Below the pieces are notes generated by a model. That model was given only the letters and a program-made list of their open reading frames with translations. It was not told the origin of the DNA and did no database searches. Shown here in pieces: positions 26,990 through 37,396 of a stretch of 64,000 bases of DNA. Made by a program: the position numbers and the translations under genes. Origin of the DNA: Hoeflea sp. GTDB lineage: Bacteria > Pseudomonadota > Alphaproteobacteria > Rhizobiales > Rhizobiaceae. How positions within the stretch are numbered: the stretch's first letter is position 1; the number at the start of each line of letters is the position of its first letter. The stretch lies in NCBI GenBank assembly GCA_019084245.1, contig JAHRFE010000028.1, positions 558,001-622,000 on the forward strand, given 5' to 3'.

Positions 26990-27367
26990 GCCTCCCTCCC
27001 GATCGGCGCATACCGCCCGGCCTCACGCGGCCACGGCGCCGCTATGCACCAGATTAAGCCGCCTTGCCCAAAAGGAAAGGGCGTGGCGGATCCACCGCTG
27101 GGCACCCTCCCTTCTCCCGTCCGCGGGAGAAGGTGGATCGCCGCAAAGCGGCGAGACGGATGAGGGCCTTTTGCCGCCACCGCAGTCGGATGAGGGCTGT
27201 TGCCACAAATTCCGGGGACAATTTCTTTCCACAGCGGGAAAAAATTTCCGCCCTATATCCCTCAAGCCATTGATCCGAAGCCATCTTCACCGGGCATGGC
27301 GAAAGAATCTCGGAATACTGAACATCATTTCATCCCCGCCTTGCAGCCATGCCCCATACTGCCTGCC
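26990..27367. other. Intergenic region with repeat element
   Basis: This 378-base gap holds the divergent upstream regions of the amine oxidase and the hypothetical gene. It also contains a palindromic rhizobial-type repeat at 27109-27199. No convincing gene is visible. Confidence 0.6.
27109..27199. repeat. RIME-like rhizobial intergenic palindromic element
   Basis: CCTTCTCCCG (27110-27119) pairs with CGGGAGAAGG (27124-27133), and CGCCGC with GCGGCG at 27139-27153. GACGGATGAGGGC follows and is partly repeated as GTCGGATGAGGGC at 27187-27199. The wording resembles the RIME family of Rhizobiaceae intergenic mosaic elements. Confidence 0.6.
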
Positions 27368-28189
27368 ATGTTTCACAACAACCCGGCAGCGACCATCATG
27401 GACTGGACCCTCGCCATCGAGCGCAATCTCAAGGCCCTCCGGCAGATCGCCGGGAGCCTGGTCGCCATGGCCGGGCTCAATCCCCCGCAACCAACCGTCT
27501 CGTTGCCGCGCCACATCCATGCCGCCGTGCTCTCCATCCTCCGCCCCGCCGAAGCGGCGCTCAGGCGGCTGATCGTCATCGCCGCGCGGGATCTCGTCGT
27601 CACCCTGTCGCCGGCCGAACGCGACCGGATTGCCAAAACCGCACTCCCAGCGCAAACCTCGCGCACCGGGATCTTCCTCAACGGCCGGCCCGCCCGACCC
27701 GAGGATCTTGCCGCCCTCGGGCGTGGGGGCCGCATGACTGCCGGGGCGGCCACCATCGCCGCCGCGCAGGCCCGAAGCGAGGACGCCAAAACCCGCCCGC
27801 CGGCCTTCCTCCTGTTCGACCCGCTGAAGCGCTTCGGTGCGCACCGCCAGGGGCCGTCGCAGTGGGTGCCGCGCATCCTCTTCGATCTTGATACGCCCCC
27901 GCCCGCGCCCGCGCACAAGCCTGCCTCACCCAATGATCCTGTCAGCGCATTGCCGCTCTGCCGCCGGCTGGCGGCGCTGAAAACCGCCCTCGACGACCTG
28001 CCCGGACAGGCCCAACGCCTGGCCCGCTGGCGGGCGCGGCGCCGGCTGCGCCGCAGCGGACGCCTGTCGCCTATGCGGCCGGGATCGCCGCCGGGCCACC
28101 GCACGCGCGGTTCTCTCCCGGTCGACGAGGTGCTGCACCACTGCCATGGGCTGGCGATCGACGTCGTCATGCGAAACGACACGTCTTGA
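27368..28189 (+). CDS. Conserved hypothetical protein
   Basis: I do not recognise a characterised family. The ATG at 27368 (or 27398, MDWTLAIERNLKALRQIAG) begins a helical N-terminal segment of about 60 residues with SLPRHIHAAVLSILRPAEAA and LRRLIVIAARDLV. A variable Pro/Arg-rich middle follows, then a second conserved-looking stretch, PLCRRLAALKTALDDLPGQA and QRLARWRARR. The protein is basic and lacks a signal peptide or membrane segment. Codon use is like the neighbours, so it is probably real. It stands alone between two intergenic repeats. Its long reverse-strand overlap is a shadow. Confidence 0.6.
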   Translation: MFHNNPAATIMDWTLAIERNLKALRQIAGSLVAMAGLNPPQPTVSLPRHIHAAVLSILRPAEAALRRLIVIAARDLVVTLSPAERDRIAKTALPAQTSRTGIFLNGRPARPEDLAALGRGGRMTAGAATIAAAQARSEDAKTRPPAFLLFDPLKRFGAHRQGPSQWVPRILFDLDTPPPAPAHKPASPNDPVSALPLCRRLAALKTALDDLPGQAQRLARWRARRRLRRSGRLSPMRPGSPPGHRTRGSLPVDEVLHHCHGLAIDVVMRNDTS

Positions 28190-28244
28190 GCCGGCACCTC
28201 CGATGATATGCCCATGTCTGTTGAAACCGGGCAAAGACTCCACC

Positions 28245-28297
28245 ATTCCGTCACCCCGGACTTGATCCGGGGTCCAGCCACCGCGCGTCCGCGCGGT
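28245..28297. repeat. Palindromic intergenic repeat (CCCCGGA-CTTGA-TCCGGGG type)
   Basis: ACCCCGGA (28253-28260) and TCCGGGGT (28266-28273) form an eight-base-pair hairpin. A second, ACCGCGC/GCGCGGT, follows at 28280-28297. The phrase GTCACCCCGGACTTGATCC is a widespread dispersed repeat in alphaproteobacterial genomes; only one copy lies in this window. Confidence 0.6.
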
Positions 28298-28405
28298 GAA
28301 AGACTCTTTTCAACCCAAGGACTTGGCCTCAATCGAGGCCGGCTTGACGGCGTTGGAATTCCCATGCGGCTCTGGAGAGCGCGTGCGCGTCGTCCCGGCT
28401 GCGCC

Positions 28406-28753
28406 TCAGGCGAAGACCTGCTGATAGATCTCCGGCTTGAAGCCAACCAATATCCGACCATCCGCTTCCAGCACCGGCCGCTTGATCATCGAGGGCTGCG
28501 CCAGCATCAGGGCAATGGCCTTGTCGGCATCAAGACCCTGCTTGTCGGCGTCATCGAGCTTGCGAAACGTCGTGCCGGCGCGGTTGAGAACCGTTTCCCA
28601 ACCAGCCTCATCGCACCAGCTTTCGAGATGCACCCGGTCGATGCCCGAAACCTTGTAGTCATGGAACACGGCGTCGATGCCGTGATCGCCAAGCCAGGCC
28701 CGCGCCTTCTTCATCGTGTCGCAGCTTTTGATGCCGTAGATGGTGACACTCAT
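28406..28753 (-). CDS. ArsC/Spx/MgsR family protein (YffB-like)
   Basis: The 115-residue thioredoxin-fold protein starts MSVTIYGIKSCDTMKKARAW, with Cys11 in the CDTM position where arsenate reductases have their active Cys. The C-terminal RPVLEADGRILVGFKPE includes the conserved Arg of the RP-[VL] motif. It matches YffB-like proteins, which are glutathione-linked reductase relatives of ArsC of uncertain substrate. It is cytoplasmic and lies 33 bases downstream of guaA on the same strand. I would not call it an arsenate reductase without an arsenic operon. Confidence 0.85.
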   Translation of the reverse strand: MSVTIYGIKSCDTMKKARAWLGDHGIDAVFHDYKVSGIDRVHLESWCDEAGWETVLNRAGTTFRKLDDADKQGLDADKAIALMLAQPSMIKRPVLEADGRILVGFKPEIYQQVFA

Positions 28754-28786
28754 GTCCGGCCTTTCACTTCATGTCGACGCAGCGCG

Positions 28787-30358
28787 TCATTCCCACTCGA
28801 TGGTGCCGGGCGGTTTCGAGGTGACGTCGTAGACGACGCGGTTGATGCCCTTGACCTCGTTGATCAGCCTTGTGGCCGTCTTGCCGAGGAAATCCATGTC
28901 GTAGGGATAGAAATCGGCGGTCATGCCGTCGACCGAGGTGACGGCGCGCAACGCGCAGACGAATTCGTAGGTCCGGCCGTCGCCCATCACGCCGACAGTC
29001 TGCACCGGCAAGAGCACGGCGAAAGCCTGCCAGATCGTGTCGTAGAGCCCGGCCTTGCGGATCTCGTCGAGATAGATCGCATCGGCCTGGCGCAGGATGT
29101 CGAGCTTTTCACGGGTGATGCCGCCGGGGCAGCGGATGGCGAGGCCGGGTCCGGGGAACGGATGCCGGCCGATGAAACTGTCGGGCAGGCCAAGCTCGCG
29201 GCCCAGAACCCGGACCTCGTCCTTGAACAATTCGCGCAAGGGTTCGACCAGCTGCATGTTCATGCGCGCGGGCAGGCCGCCGACATTGTGGTGCGACTTG
29301 ATCGTCACCGACGGGCCGCCGGAAAACGAGACGCTTTCGATGACGTCGGGATAGAGCGTGCCCTGCGCCAGATAATCGGCGCCGCCAATCTTTTTCGCTT
29401 CTTCCTCGAACACCTCGATGAACAGCCGGCCGATGGTCTTGCGCTTGGTCTCCGGGTCGGCCTCGCCTTCGAGCTGCGAGATGAAGCGGTCGGACGCATC
29501 GACCAGCTTGAGCGAGAGATTGTAATGCTCGCGGAACATGGCGACGACATCGCGCGCCTCGTTCATCCGCATCAGCCCGTGGTCGACCAGGATGCAGGTC
29601 AGCTGATCGCCGATCGCCTCATGGATCAACAGGGCAGCCACCGAGGAATCGACCCCGCCCGAGAGCGCGCAGATCACCTTGCCATCGCCCACCTGGTCGC
29701 GGATCTTCTGGATCATTTCGGCCTTGTAGGCGGCCATCGACCAGTCGGATTTCAGCCCCACGATCTTGTGAACGAAATTGGAGAGCAGTTTCGCGCCATC
29801 GGGCGTGTGCACCACTTCGGGATGGAACATGGTGGTGTAGTAGCGCCGCGCCTCGTCGACCGAGATGGCAAACGGCGCGTTCGGCGAGGTGCCGATCACC
29901 TCGAAGCCTTCCGGCAGGCGCGTGACGCGGTCGCCATGGCTCATCCAGACCGGATACTTCTTGCCCACCTCCCAGAAGCCGTCAAACAGCGGCGAGGATT
30001 TGAGGATCTCGACATCGGCGCGGCCGAACTCGCGGTGATGGCCGCCCTCGACATGGCCGCCGATCTGCTGGCACATAGTCTGCTGGCCGTAGCAGATGGC
30101 GAGGATCGGCACGCCGGAGTCAAACACTGCCTGCGGCGCGCGCGGCGAGCCTTCGCGGGTGACCGAGTCGGGTCCGCCCGAAAAGATCACGCCTTTCGGC
30201 TGCATCCGCTCGAAGCCGTCCTCGGCCAGCTGGAACGGGACGATCTCGCAATAGACGCCGGCCTCGCGCACGCGCCGGGCGATGAGCTGCGTCACCTGAC
30301 TGCCGAAATCGATGATCAGGATGGAATCGGGATGGGTGGTGTGGAGGATATCGTTCAT
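28787..30358 (-). CDS. guaA: GMP synthase (glutamine-hydrolysing)
   Basis: The 523-residue enzyme has an N-terminal class I glutamine amidotransferase domain ([20 protein letters not shown]; nucleophile Cys in [13 protein letters not shown]; His/Glu in [11 protein letters not shown]). The ATP-pyrophosphatase domain follows, with P-loop [18 protein letters not shown], and then a C-terminal dimerisation domain ending [16 protein letters not shown]. It converts XMP to GMP in purine synthesis. Length and the C-terminal PPGTIEWE are exact family features. Its start lies nine bases after the nucleosidase stop, so the genes are probably co-transcribed. Confidence 0.97.
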   Translation of the reverse strand: MNDILHTTHPDSILIIDFGSQVTQLIARRVREAGVYCEIVPFQLAEDGFERMQPKGVIFSGGPDSVTREGSPRAPQAVFDSGVPILAICYGQQTMCQQIGGHVEGGHHREFGRADVEILKSSPLFDGFWEVGKKYPVWMSHGDRVTRLPEGFEVIGTSPNAPFAISVDEARRYYTTMFHPEVVHTPDGAKLLSNFVHKIVGLKSDWSMAAYKAEMIQKIRDQVGDGKVICALSGGVDSSVAALLIHEAIGDQLTCILVDHGLMRMNEARDVVAMFREHYNLSLKLVDASDRFISQLEGEADPETKRKTIGRLFIEVFEEEAKKIGGADYLAQGTLYPDVIESVSFSGGPSVTIKSHHNVGGLPARMNMQLVEPLRELFKDEVRVLGRELGLPDSFIGRHPFPGPGLAIRCPGGITREKLDILRQADAIYLDEIRKAGLYDTIWQAFAVLLPVQTVGVMGDGRTYEFVCALRAVTSVDGMTADFYPYDMDFLGKTATRLINEVKGINRVVYDVTSKPPGTIEWE

Positions 30359-30367
30359 GGCGAGCCG

Positions 30368-31000
30368 TTAAGCCAAAACCGCGCCGGATGCAATCGCCGC
30401 CTCGACGCGATCCACCGCTTGGGCGAGGTTTTCGTCGATGACGTGCAGAAACTCGGTCCAGTTGTCGATATGCGTGAGCTCGGCCTTGCCGTCGGATATG
30501 CCGCGCAGGCCGATGACGGGCACCGCGAACAGGCTGGCGGCGCGCACCACCGCGAAGGTTTCCATGTCGACCATCTCGGCGTCAATCGCATCATAGGCCG
30601 CGCCGGACACTATGTTGGCTCCGGTCGACAGGCTGGCGGACGCCACGCCGTCAGCGATCACCGGCAGAATCAGCGTGGCGGGCAGATCAAGAAACGGCGT
30701 CCGGCCCTTCTCGAATCCGAGCGGGCTTGCATCCATGTCGCGGTAGCTGACCGAGGAGACCTGGTAGATCCTTGTCTGCTCGAGCAGCCGCGAGCCGGCG
30801 GAGCCGAGGCACACGATGCAATCGGGCCGGCCGGAGCCGAGCGCCGACAGGCTGGCTGCGACACTGCCGGCCGCCTCCACCGGACCGACGCCGGTCATCA
30901 GCGGCTCGAAACGCGATTTCAGATGCGGGCCATATTCCGGCTCCGCCGCCATGACGTAGAGAATGCGGCGCCCGCCGACGGTCTTGATCTCGCCTCTCAT
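30368..31000 (-). CDS. MTA/SAH nucleosidase-like phosphorylase family protein
   Basis: The 210-residue protein starts MRGEIKTVGGRRILYVMAAE with the Glu of the family's AAExEY motif. It has MTGVGPVEAAGSVAA for substrate binding, VDMETFAVVRAAS as the ribose-binding Met-Glu motif, and the catalytic Asp in LRGISDGKAEL. These match the PNP/UDP family nucleosidases that split the N-glycosidic bond of methylthioadenosine or S-adenosylhomocysteine. It is coupled to the upstream thioesterase by a four-base overlap and precedes guaA by nine bases, so it belongs to a purine-related operon. Purine nucleoside specificity other than MTA/SAH cannot be excluded. Confidence 0.82.
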   Translation of the reverse strand: MRGEIKTVGGRRILYVMAAEPEYGPHLKSRFEPLMTGVGPVEAAGSVAASLSALGSGRPDCIVCLGSAGSRLLEQTRIYQVSSVSYRDMDASPLGFEKGRTPFLDLPATLILPVIADGVASASLSTGANIVSGAAYDAIDAEMVDMETFAVVRAASLFAVPVIGLRGISDGKAELTHIDNWTEFLHVIDENLAQAVDRVEAAIASGAVLA

Positions 31001-31446
31001 CCGGCGATCCCTTCGCGGCCGCGCACCACCATCATGGTGCCGGTCATCGAGGCGATCAGCTTGGCCGGTCCGTCGGCGATGGCATAGGCGCGGCCGTCGC
31101 TGACGATGATGGTGTTGCCGGGCTTGGTGACCTCGCCGCGAAACAGGAACCGGTCGCCGCGGCCCGGCGACAGGAGGTTGATCTTGAACTCGATAGTCAG
31201 CACCGCGGCGTCTTCCGGCATGACGCTCAGCGCCGCATAGCCGCAGGCCGAATCAAGTGCGGTCGACAGGATCCCCGCATGCAGGAACCCGTGCTGCTGG
31301 GTCAGGTCCTCGCGAAACGGCATCTCGATTTCGACCACGCCATACTCGACCTTGGTGAGGCTCGCGCCAATGGTCTGCATGACTTTCTGCCGCGCAAAAC
31401 TCAGGCTCACGCGTTCCCGGAAATTCTGGTCGGGCCTCTCGTCCAT
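30997..31446 (-). CDS. PaaI family thioesterase (hotdog fold)
   Basis: The 149-residue protein has the hotdog core EDLTQQHGFLHAGILSTALD and SACGYAALS, with the HGG-like turn of PaaI/YigI thioesterases, and ends with a strand TGTMMVVRGREG. It would hydrolyse an acyl-CoA in the cytoplasm. I chose ATG 31446 (MDERPDQNFRERV); the longer open frame to 31509 has no supporting residues. Its stop overlaps the nucleosidase start by four bases. The substrate is unknown. Confidence 0.83.
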   Translation of the reverse strand: MDERPDQNFRERVSLSFARQKVMQTIGASLTKVEYGVVEIEMPFREDLTQQHGFLHAGILSTALDSACGYAALSVMPEDAAVLTIEFKINLLSPGRGDRFLFRGEVTKPGNTIIVSDGRAYAIADGPAKLIASMTGTMMVVRGREGIAG

Positions 31447-31533
31447 GCGGCAATCCCTTCCTTGGCCTTTCGCAGATGCGAAGGTGCCAAGCAGCCCGCA
31501 AAACAGCAAGCGATTTCTCGGAGGATCACCGGC

Positions 31534-31998
31534 TCAGCCCCGATTGAGCCACCAGATCGCGGCGTTGAGCAGGCCCGCGAACGAGACCCAGACGGCATAG
31601 GGCATGAACATCAGCGCGGACGGCCGGTCGCGCCGCCAGGCAAGCGCGATGAAGGCCAGGATGGAGATCAGCATGGAGGCCAGAACGACCAGCGCCAGGT
31701 CCGGGCGCTGCGCCGCGAAAAACACCAGCGGCCAGAGGAAATTGAGCGCCATCTGGGTGAACCAGATTTTTGGCAGGGGCCCGCTGCGGTCACGGATAAA
31801 GACCCGGGCGCCGGCGATGCCGATGAGGATGTAGAGGAGTGTCCAGACCGGGCCGAAGATCCAGTTGGGCGGATTGAACCAGGGCTTGGCGAGCGCCTGG
31901 TACCAGGGCCCGGGCATCGAGAAGAAGCCGATCACGCTGCCGCCGACGACTGTCAGGACAACGAACAGGATCAGTGTCACGGCATAGGTCTTGGTCAT
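31534..31998 (-). CDS. tspO: TspO/MBR family membrane protein
   Basis: The 154-residue protein has five membrane helices and the family-defining residues W-Y-x2-L-x-K-P-x-x-x-P-P in GPWYQALAKPWFNPPNW. GPVWTLLYILIGIAG and the Trp/Asn-rich WFTQMALNFLWPLVFF follow. TspO proteins bind porphyrins and are linked to tetrapyrrole or stress regulation in alphaproteobacteria. It lies between the thioesterase and the RsmB-type gene on the same strand, without overlap. Confidence 0.93.
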   Translation of the reverse strand: MTKTYAVTLILFVVLTVVGGSVIGFFSMPGPWYQALAKPWFNPPNWIFGPVWTLLYILIGIAGARVFIRDRSGPLPKIWFTQMALNFLWPLVFFAAQRPDLALVVLASMLISILAFIALAWRRDRPSALMFMPYAVWVSFAGLLNAAIWWLNRG

Positions 31999-32053
31999 CT
32001 CATCGCCTCACGCATTGCATCCGCCAGCCGCAGGGCAGCGGCTTGCCGCAGCA

Positions 32054-33352
32054 TCACAGCTTGCGCCGGAATGCCATGAAATAGAACCCGTCGGTTCCGG
32101 TGCGCCGCGGCGACAGCACCAGCCCGAGGTTCGAGGTCGCGTAGGGAACCGGCTGGTCCGGATCCGCCACCGCGGACTTCCAACGCTCCTTGAGGCTGAT
32201 GGTTTCAAATTCCGGATGACGCTGCAGGAACGCCTTGGTGCGGTCGGTATTTTCTTCTGGCAAGAGCGAGCAGGTGACATAGGCGATCTCGCCGCCCGGC
32301 CGGACATAATTGACCGCCTCGTCGAGCACCTTGTCCTGGTCCGCGATCCGGTCGGCGATGTTCTTGTCCGAGATGCGCCACTTGGCGTCGGGGCGTCGGC
32401 GCCAGGTGCCGGTGCCGGTGCAGGGCGCGTCGATCAGCACCCGGTCCATCCGCCCTTCGAGCCCGGCCAGATTGGCCATGCGTTCCTTGATGTAGATGAT
32501 CTCGGCCCCGGCGCGGCGGATGCGTTCAACCATCGGCGCAAGCCTTCGCCGGTCGGCATCATAGGCATTGATGCTGCCCTCGTTGTTCATCATCGCCGCG
32601 AAGGCCAGCGACTTGCCACCGCCACCGGCGCAATAGTCGAGCACCTTCTCGCCGGGAGCGGCGCCCGCGAGCCCGGCGGCAAGCTGCGAGCCCTCGTCCT
32701 GGATCTCGAACCATCCCCGGGCGAAGCTCACTTCGCTGGTGGCGGCGATCTGCCGCTGCGGCCCTTCCCCGGCCTCGATGCGGATGCCGTGCGGCGCAAG
32801 CCGGGTGGGCGCGGCGCCCTGGCCGGCAAAGGCCTCGAGCACCTGGTCACGATCCGTCATCAACGTGTTGACCCTGAGATCAAGCGGCGGGCGGGCGGTC
32901 ATGGCTTGCGCCTCGGCTTCCCATTCGTCGCCAAAGGCGCGCTCGAAGGACGGGGCCAGCCATTCGGGAATGTCGGCGCGGACATGAGCTGGGGCCTCGG
33001 ACAGATCCCGCGCGAGACAGCCTAAAAGCGTTTCTGTGGACGGGATTTCAGGCGCGAACTTGTCGCCGTCGAGACTGGCCGTGAGTTCCTCGGGGCTGAT
33101 CTTCCATTGCCGCAGCAGCGTCGCCACGGCGAGATCGGCGGGCGTGTCGCCATCCATGACGAAGGCATGGGACAGCTTCATCCTGAGCGCGTCGTGCACG
33201 AGGTTGGAAATCGCCGCGCGGTCGCCGGAGCCAGCAAAGCGGTGCGACAGGCCCCAGTCCTTCAGCGCATCGGGGACCGGCCGGTGCCGCGTGTGCATGT
33301 CGTCGAGGATTTCAATGGCTGCTTGCAGGCGTCCGCCGAGGCGCATGGTCAT
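32054..33352 (-). CDS. rsmB: RsmB/NOP family 16S rRNA (cytosine-5)-methyltransferase
   Basis: The 432-residue protein has an N-terminal NusB-like helical region (about residues 1-130) and a C-terminal Rossmann methyltransferase domain. The SAM motif is VLDYCAGGGGKSLAFAA; the two catalytic cysteines lie in LIDAPCTGTGTWRRRPD and AYVTCSLLPEENTDR. This is the RNA m5C methyltransferase layout, most like RsmB acting on 16S rRNA. It lies near guaA, as is common in Hyphomicrobiales. A related NOP2-type RNA target cannot be ruled out. Confidence 0.88.
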   Translation of the reverse strand: MTMRLGGRLQAAIEILDDMHTRHRPVPDALKDWGLSHRFAGSGDRAAISNLVHDALRMKLSHAFVMDGDTPADLAVATLLRQWKISPEELTASLDGDKFAPEIPSTETLLGCLARDLSEAPAHVRADIPEWLAPSFERAFGDEWEAEAQAMTARPPLDLRVNTLMTDRDQVLEAFAGQGAAPTRLAPHGIRIEAGEGPQRQIAATSEVSFARGWFEIQDEGSQLAAGLAGAAPGEKVLDYCAGGGGKSLAFAAMMNNEGSINAYDADRRRLAPMVERIRRAGAEIIYIKERMANLAGLEGRMDRVLIDAPCTGTGTWRRRPDAKWRISDKNIADRIADQDKVLDEAVNYVRPGGEIAYVTCSLLPEENTDRTKAFLQRHPEFETISLKERWKSAVADPDQPVPYATSNLGLVLSPRRTGTDGFYFMAFRRKL

Positions 33353-33360
33353 GTCTCCAA

Positions 33361-33402
33361 ATGCATGTCGCGCTCACATCAGGAGCGGCAAGGCACATGC
33401 AT
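33361..33402. repeat. ATGCATGT...ACATGCAT inverted-repeat element, copy 1
   Basis: The 42-base unit opens ATGCATGTCGCGCTC and closes ACATGCAT, so eight-base ends pair, as do inner GCTC and GAGC. A second copy with identical ends lies at 46429-46477. It begins eight bases upstream of the rsmB start codon. Confidence 0.75.
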
Positions 33403-33472
33403 TATAATAAAGGGCGCCCGCGTCCTTTTTGGGGCCACTCATGATGGCCGGCGCGGGCAGGTCTGGTTCCTG

Positions 33473-33510
33473 CTAGAGCGTTTCTCGCCCAAATGGAAGC
33501 GGTTTGACGG
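33473..33510. repeat. Possible second dispersed repeat
   Basis: CTAGAGCGTTTCTCGCCC followed by AAATGGAAGCGGTTTGACGG resembles the 'TAGAGCG...AAGCGGTTT' repeats scattered through rhizobial genomes. Only one copy is in the window, so the call rests on memory of the family. Confidence 0.35.
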
Positions 33511-33520
33511 TGCTAACCGC

Positions 33521-34267
33521 TCAAATGCAGCGGCCGCCATCGACTTCCATGGCGACGCCGGTGATCATCGCGGCTTCGTCCGAGCAGAGGAAACAGGCGG
33601 CGTTGCCCATGTCCTCAGGCGTCGAGAACCGACCGAGCGGGATGGTCGAGAGAAATTTCGCACGGATCTCCGGCGTGTCCTCGCCCATGAAGGATTTGAG
33701 CAAGGGCGTCTCGCCGGCAACCGGATTGATGGCGTTGACCCTGATCCCCGAGGGTGCGAGTTCCACCGCCATGGTCCGCGTCGCGGTGATCATCCAGCCC
33801 TTGGAACAATTGTACCAGTTGAGCCGCGGCCGCGGGCTGACCCCCGCCGTCGAGGCGACATTGAGGATGGCGCCGGCGCCGCGTTGCTTCATGCCCGGCA
33901 CGAAGTGGCGGGCGGTCAGATAGACCGACTTGGCGTTGACCGCCAGCACCCGGTCGAAATCCTCTTCGCTGACATCCTCGAGCGCTGTCGGCAGATGGGT
34001 GATGCCGGCATTGTTGACCAGGATGTCGAGATGGCCGAAGCGGCCCAGCACGGCTTCGGCCATGGCTGAGACGCTGTCATTCTTCGAGACATCGACGGTG
34101 ATGGCGATCGCACGGTCGCCCAGCCCGGATGCAAATTCGCTCGCGGCCTCGGCATTGATGTCGGCGATGGCGACGCGGGCGCCTTCGTCGAGGAACTTGC
34201 GGACAATGCCCGCGCCAAACCCGGATGCGCCGCCGGTCACCAGCGCGGTCTTGCCTTCAAGTCTCAT
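33521..34267 (-). CDS. Short-chain dehydrogenase/reductase (SDR)
   Basis: The 248-residue protein starts MRLEGKTALVTGGASGFGAG, with the cofactor TGxxxGxG loop. It has DILVNNAGITHLP, the catalytic Ser in ILNVASTAG and Tyr-Lys in WYNCSKGW. The end GVAMEVDGGRCI is standard. A classical SDR oxidises or reduces an alcohol/ketone with NAD(P). It is the last gene of the peptide-type ABC operon, 20 bases after the aldehyde dehydrogenase stop, and probably acts in the same catabolic route. I placed the start at 34267; six further codons upstream are possible. Confidence 0.88.
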   Translation of the reverse strand: MRLEGKTALVTGGASGFGAGIVRKFLDEGARVAIADINAEAASEFASGLGDRAIAITVDVSKNDSVSAMAEAVLGRFGHLDILVNNAGITHLPTALEDVSEEDFDRVLAVNAKSVYLTARHFVPGMKQRGAGAILNVASTAGVSPRPRLNWYNCSKGWMITATRTMAVELAPSGIRVNAINPVAGETPLLKSFMGEDTPEIRAKFLSTIPLGRFSTPEDMGNAACFLCSDEAAMITGVAMEVDGGRCI

Positions 34268-34287
34268 CGATCTCTCCCTGGACATAT

Positions 34288-35754
34288 CTATTTGCCGTGC
34301 CAGACGGCGACGGTCTTGAGCGCCGAAAACCCGTACAGCGCCTCAAAACCCTTCTCGCGGCCGTGGCCGGATTTGCCGACGCCGCCAAAGGGCAGTTCGA
34401 CGCCGCCGCCGGCGCCGTAATTGTTGACGAAGACCTGGCCCGAGCGGATGGCGCGCGCGAGCCGCATCTGGCGGCCGCCATCGCTTGTCCAGACGCCGGC
34501 GACAAGGCCGTAATCGGTGCCGTTGGCGATCGCGATCGCCTCTTCCTCGTCACGGAACGGAATGATCACCTGCACCGGCCCGAAGATCTCGTCGCGGGCC
34601 AGCGCATGGCCGGGATCGACATCGCCATAAAGCGTCGGGCGCACATAATGGCCGCCCATCGGCGCGGATTTGGGCATCTGGCCTTCGGCCACCGGGGCAA
34701 GGCCATCCTCATCGGCTTCGGCGAGGAACCCCTGGACGATGTTCTTCTGCCGCGCCGAAATCAGCGGCCCCACTGACTGGTCCTCGATGGCAGCCCCGAC
34801 GGTGAGCGCCTTGTAGCGCTCGCTCATCAATTGCACGACCTCCTTGTGCAGCGAGGCCTCCACAAGAATCCGCGACGAGGCCGAACAGGTCTGGCCGGCA
34901 TTCTGGATGCCGGCATTGACCAGGAACGGCAGCGCGCGGTCGAGATCGGCATCGGCGAAGACGATCTGCGGCGATTTTCCGCCAAGCTCCAGCGTCACCG
35001 GAACGACGTTCTCAGCCGCCGCCACCTGCACCTTGCGGCCGGTTTCGAGCGAGCCGGTGAAGGAGAGATGATTGACGCCGGGATGCGAACAGAGCGCAGC
35101 GCCGGCTTCCTCGCCGAGGCCCGGCACGACATTGAGCGCACCGGCTGGCAGGCCGCACTCAACCGCGATGCGCGCGAAGGCGAGAGCTGTCAGCGAGGCT
35201 TCCTCAGCCGGCTTCAGAATCGCCGCATTGCCCATGGCCAGAGCCGCGCCCACCGAGCGGCCGAGGATCTGCATCGGGTAGTTCCAGGGAATGATGTGGC
35301 CGGTGACGCCATGCGGCTCGCGCAGGGTGAAGACCGTGTAGTCATTGAGATAGGGAATGGTCTCGCCGTGTATCTTGTCGGCGGCGCCGCCATAGAACTC
35401 GAGATAGCGCGCTAAGGCCCGGGCATCGGCGCGGGCCTGGGAGAGCGGCTTGCCGACATCATGGGCTTCGAGATTGGCGAGCCACTCGACATGATCCTCT
35501 ACCGCCCGGCCGATCTTCGCAAGCAGCCGGCCGCGTTCGGCGGCAGGCATCGCGCCCCACTCGCCGGCAAGGGCGGATTGCGCCGCGTCGACGGCTGCCT
35601 CGATCTCGGCCTTGCCGCCGCGGGCGATGCGGCCGATTTCCAGGCCGGTCGAGGGATCTTCCACAGTCAGGGTCCTGCCGCCGCTCGCGCCGATCCATCG
35701 CCCGCCGATCAGGCATTGGCTCGTGTCAAATCCGGCGTCGAGGGTGTCTGTCAC
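34288..35754 (-). CDS. NAD(P)-dependent aldehyde dehydrogenase
   Basis: The 488-residue enzyme has VTGHIIPWNYPMQILGRSVG for cofactor binding, the catalytic Glu in VTLELGGKSPQIVF and the nucleophile Cys in NAGQTCSASSRILVE. GGGVELPFGGVGKSGHGREK sits near the C-terminus. I start it at the GTG at 35754 because GGAAAGGA lies six bases upstream; the frame to 35901 overlaps the ATPase gene and reads as nonsense. It oxidises an aldehyde, perhaps one produced by the amidohydrolase and transport pathway encoded upstream. The 31-base gap to the ABC ATPase gene suggests one operon. Confidence 0.9.
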   Translation of the reverse strand: MTDTLDAGFDTSQCLIGGRWIGASGGRTLTVEDPSTGLEIGRIARGGKAEIEAAVDAAQSALAGEWGAMPAAERGRLLAKIGRAVEDHVEWLANLEAHDVGKPLSQARADARALARYLEFYGGAADKIHGETIPYLNDYTVFTLREPHGVTGHIIPWNYPMQILGRSVGAALAMGNAAILKPAEEASLTALAFARIAVECGLPAGALNVVPGLGEEAGAALCSHPGVNHLSFTGSLETGRKVQVAAAENVVPVTLELGGKSPQIVFADADLDRALPFLVNAGIQNAGQTCSASSRILVEASLHKEVVQLMSERYKALTVGAAIEDQSVGPLISARQKNIVQGFLAEADEDGLAPVAEGQMPKSAPMGGHYVRPTLYGDVDPGHALARDEIFGPVQVIIPFRDEEEAIAIANGTDYGLVAGVWTSDGGRQMRLARAIRSGQVFVNNYGAGGGVELPFGGVGKSGHGREKGFEALYGFSALKTVAVWHGK

Positions 35755-35785
35755 GGTCGTTCCTTTCCTGCGGTCTTCCCCGGCA

Positions 35786-37395
<1,610 letters not shown>

Positions 37396-37396
<1 letters not shown>

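Noticed and set aside
28406..28753. Arsenate reductase of an arsenic-resistance operon
   Set aside because: No arsR, arsB or acr3 lies next to it, and the protein is closer to YffB/Spx relatives.
28208..31087. 959-codon plus-strand frame over guaA and neighbours
   Set aside because: It overlaps several well-supported minus-strand genes in antisense and resembles no protein family.
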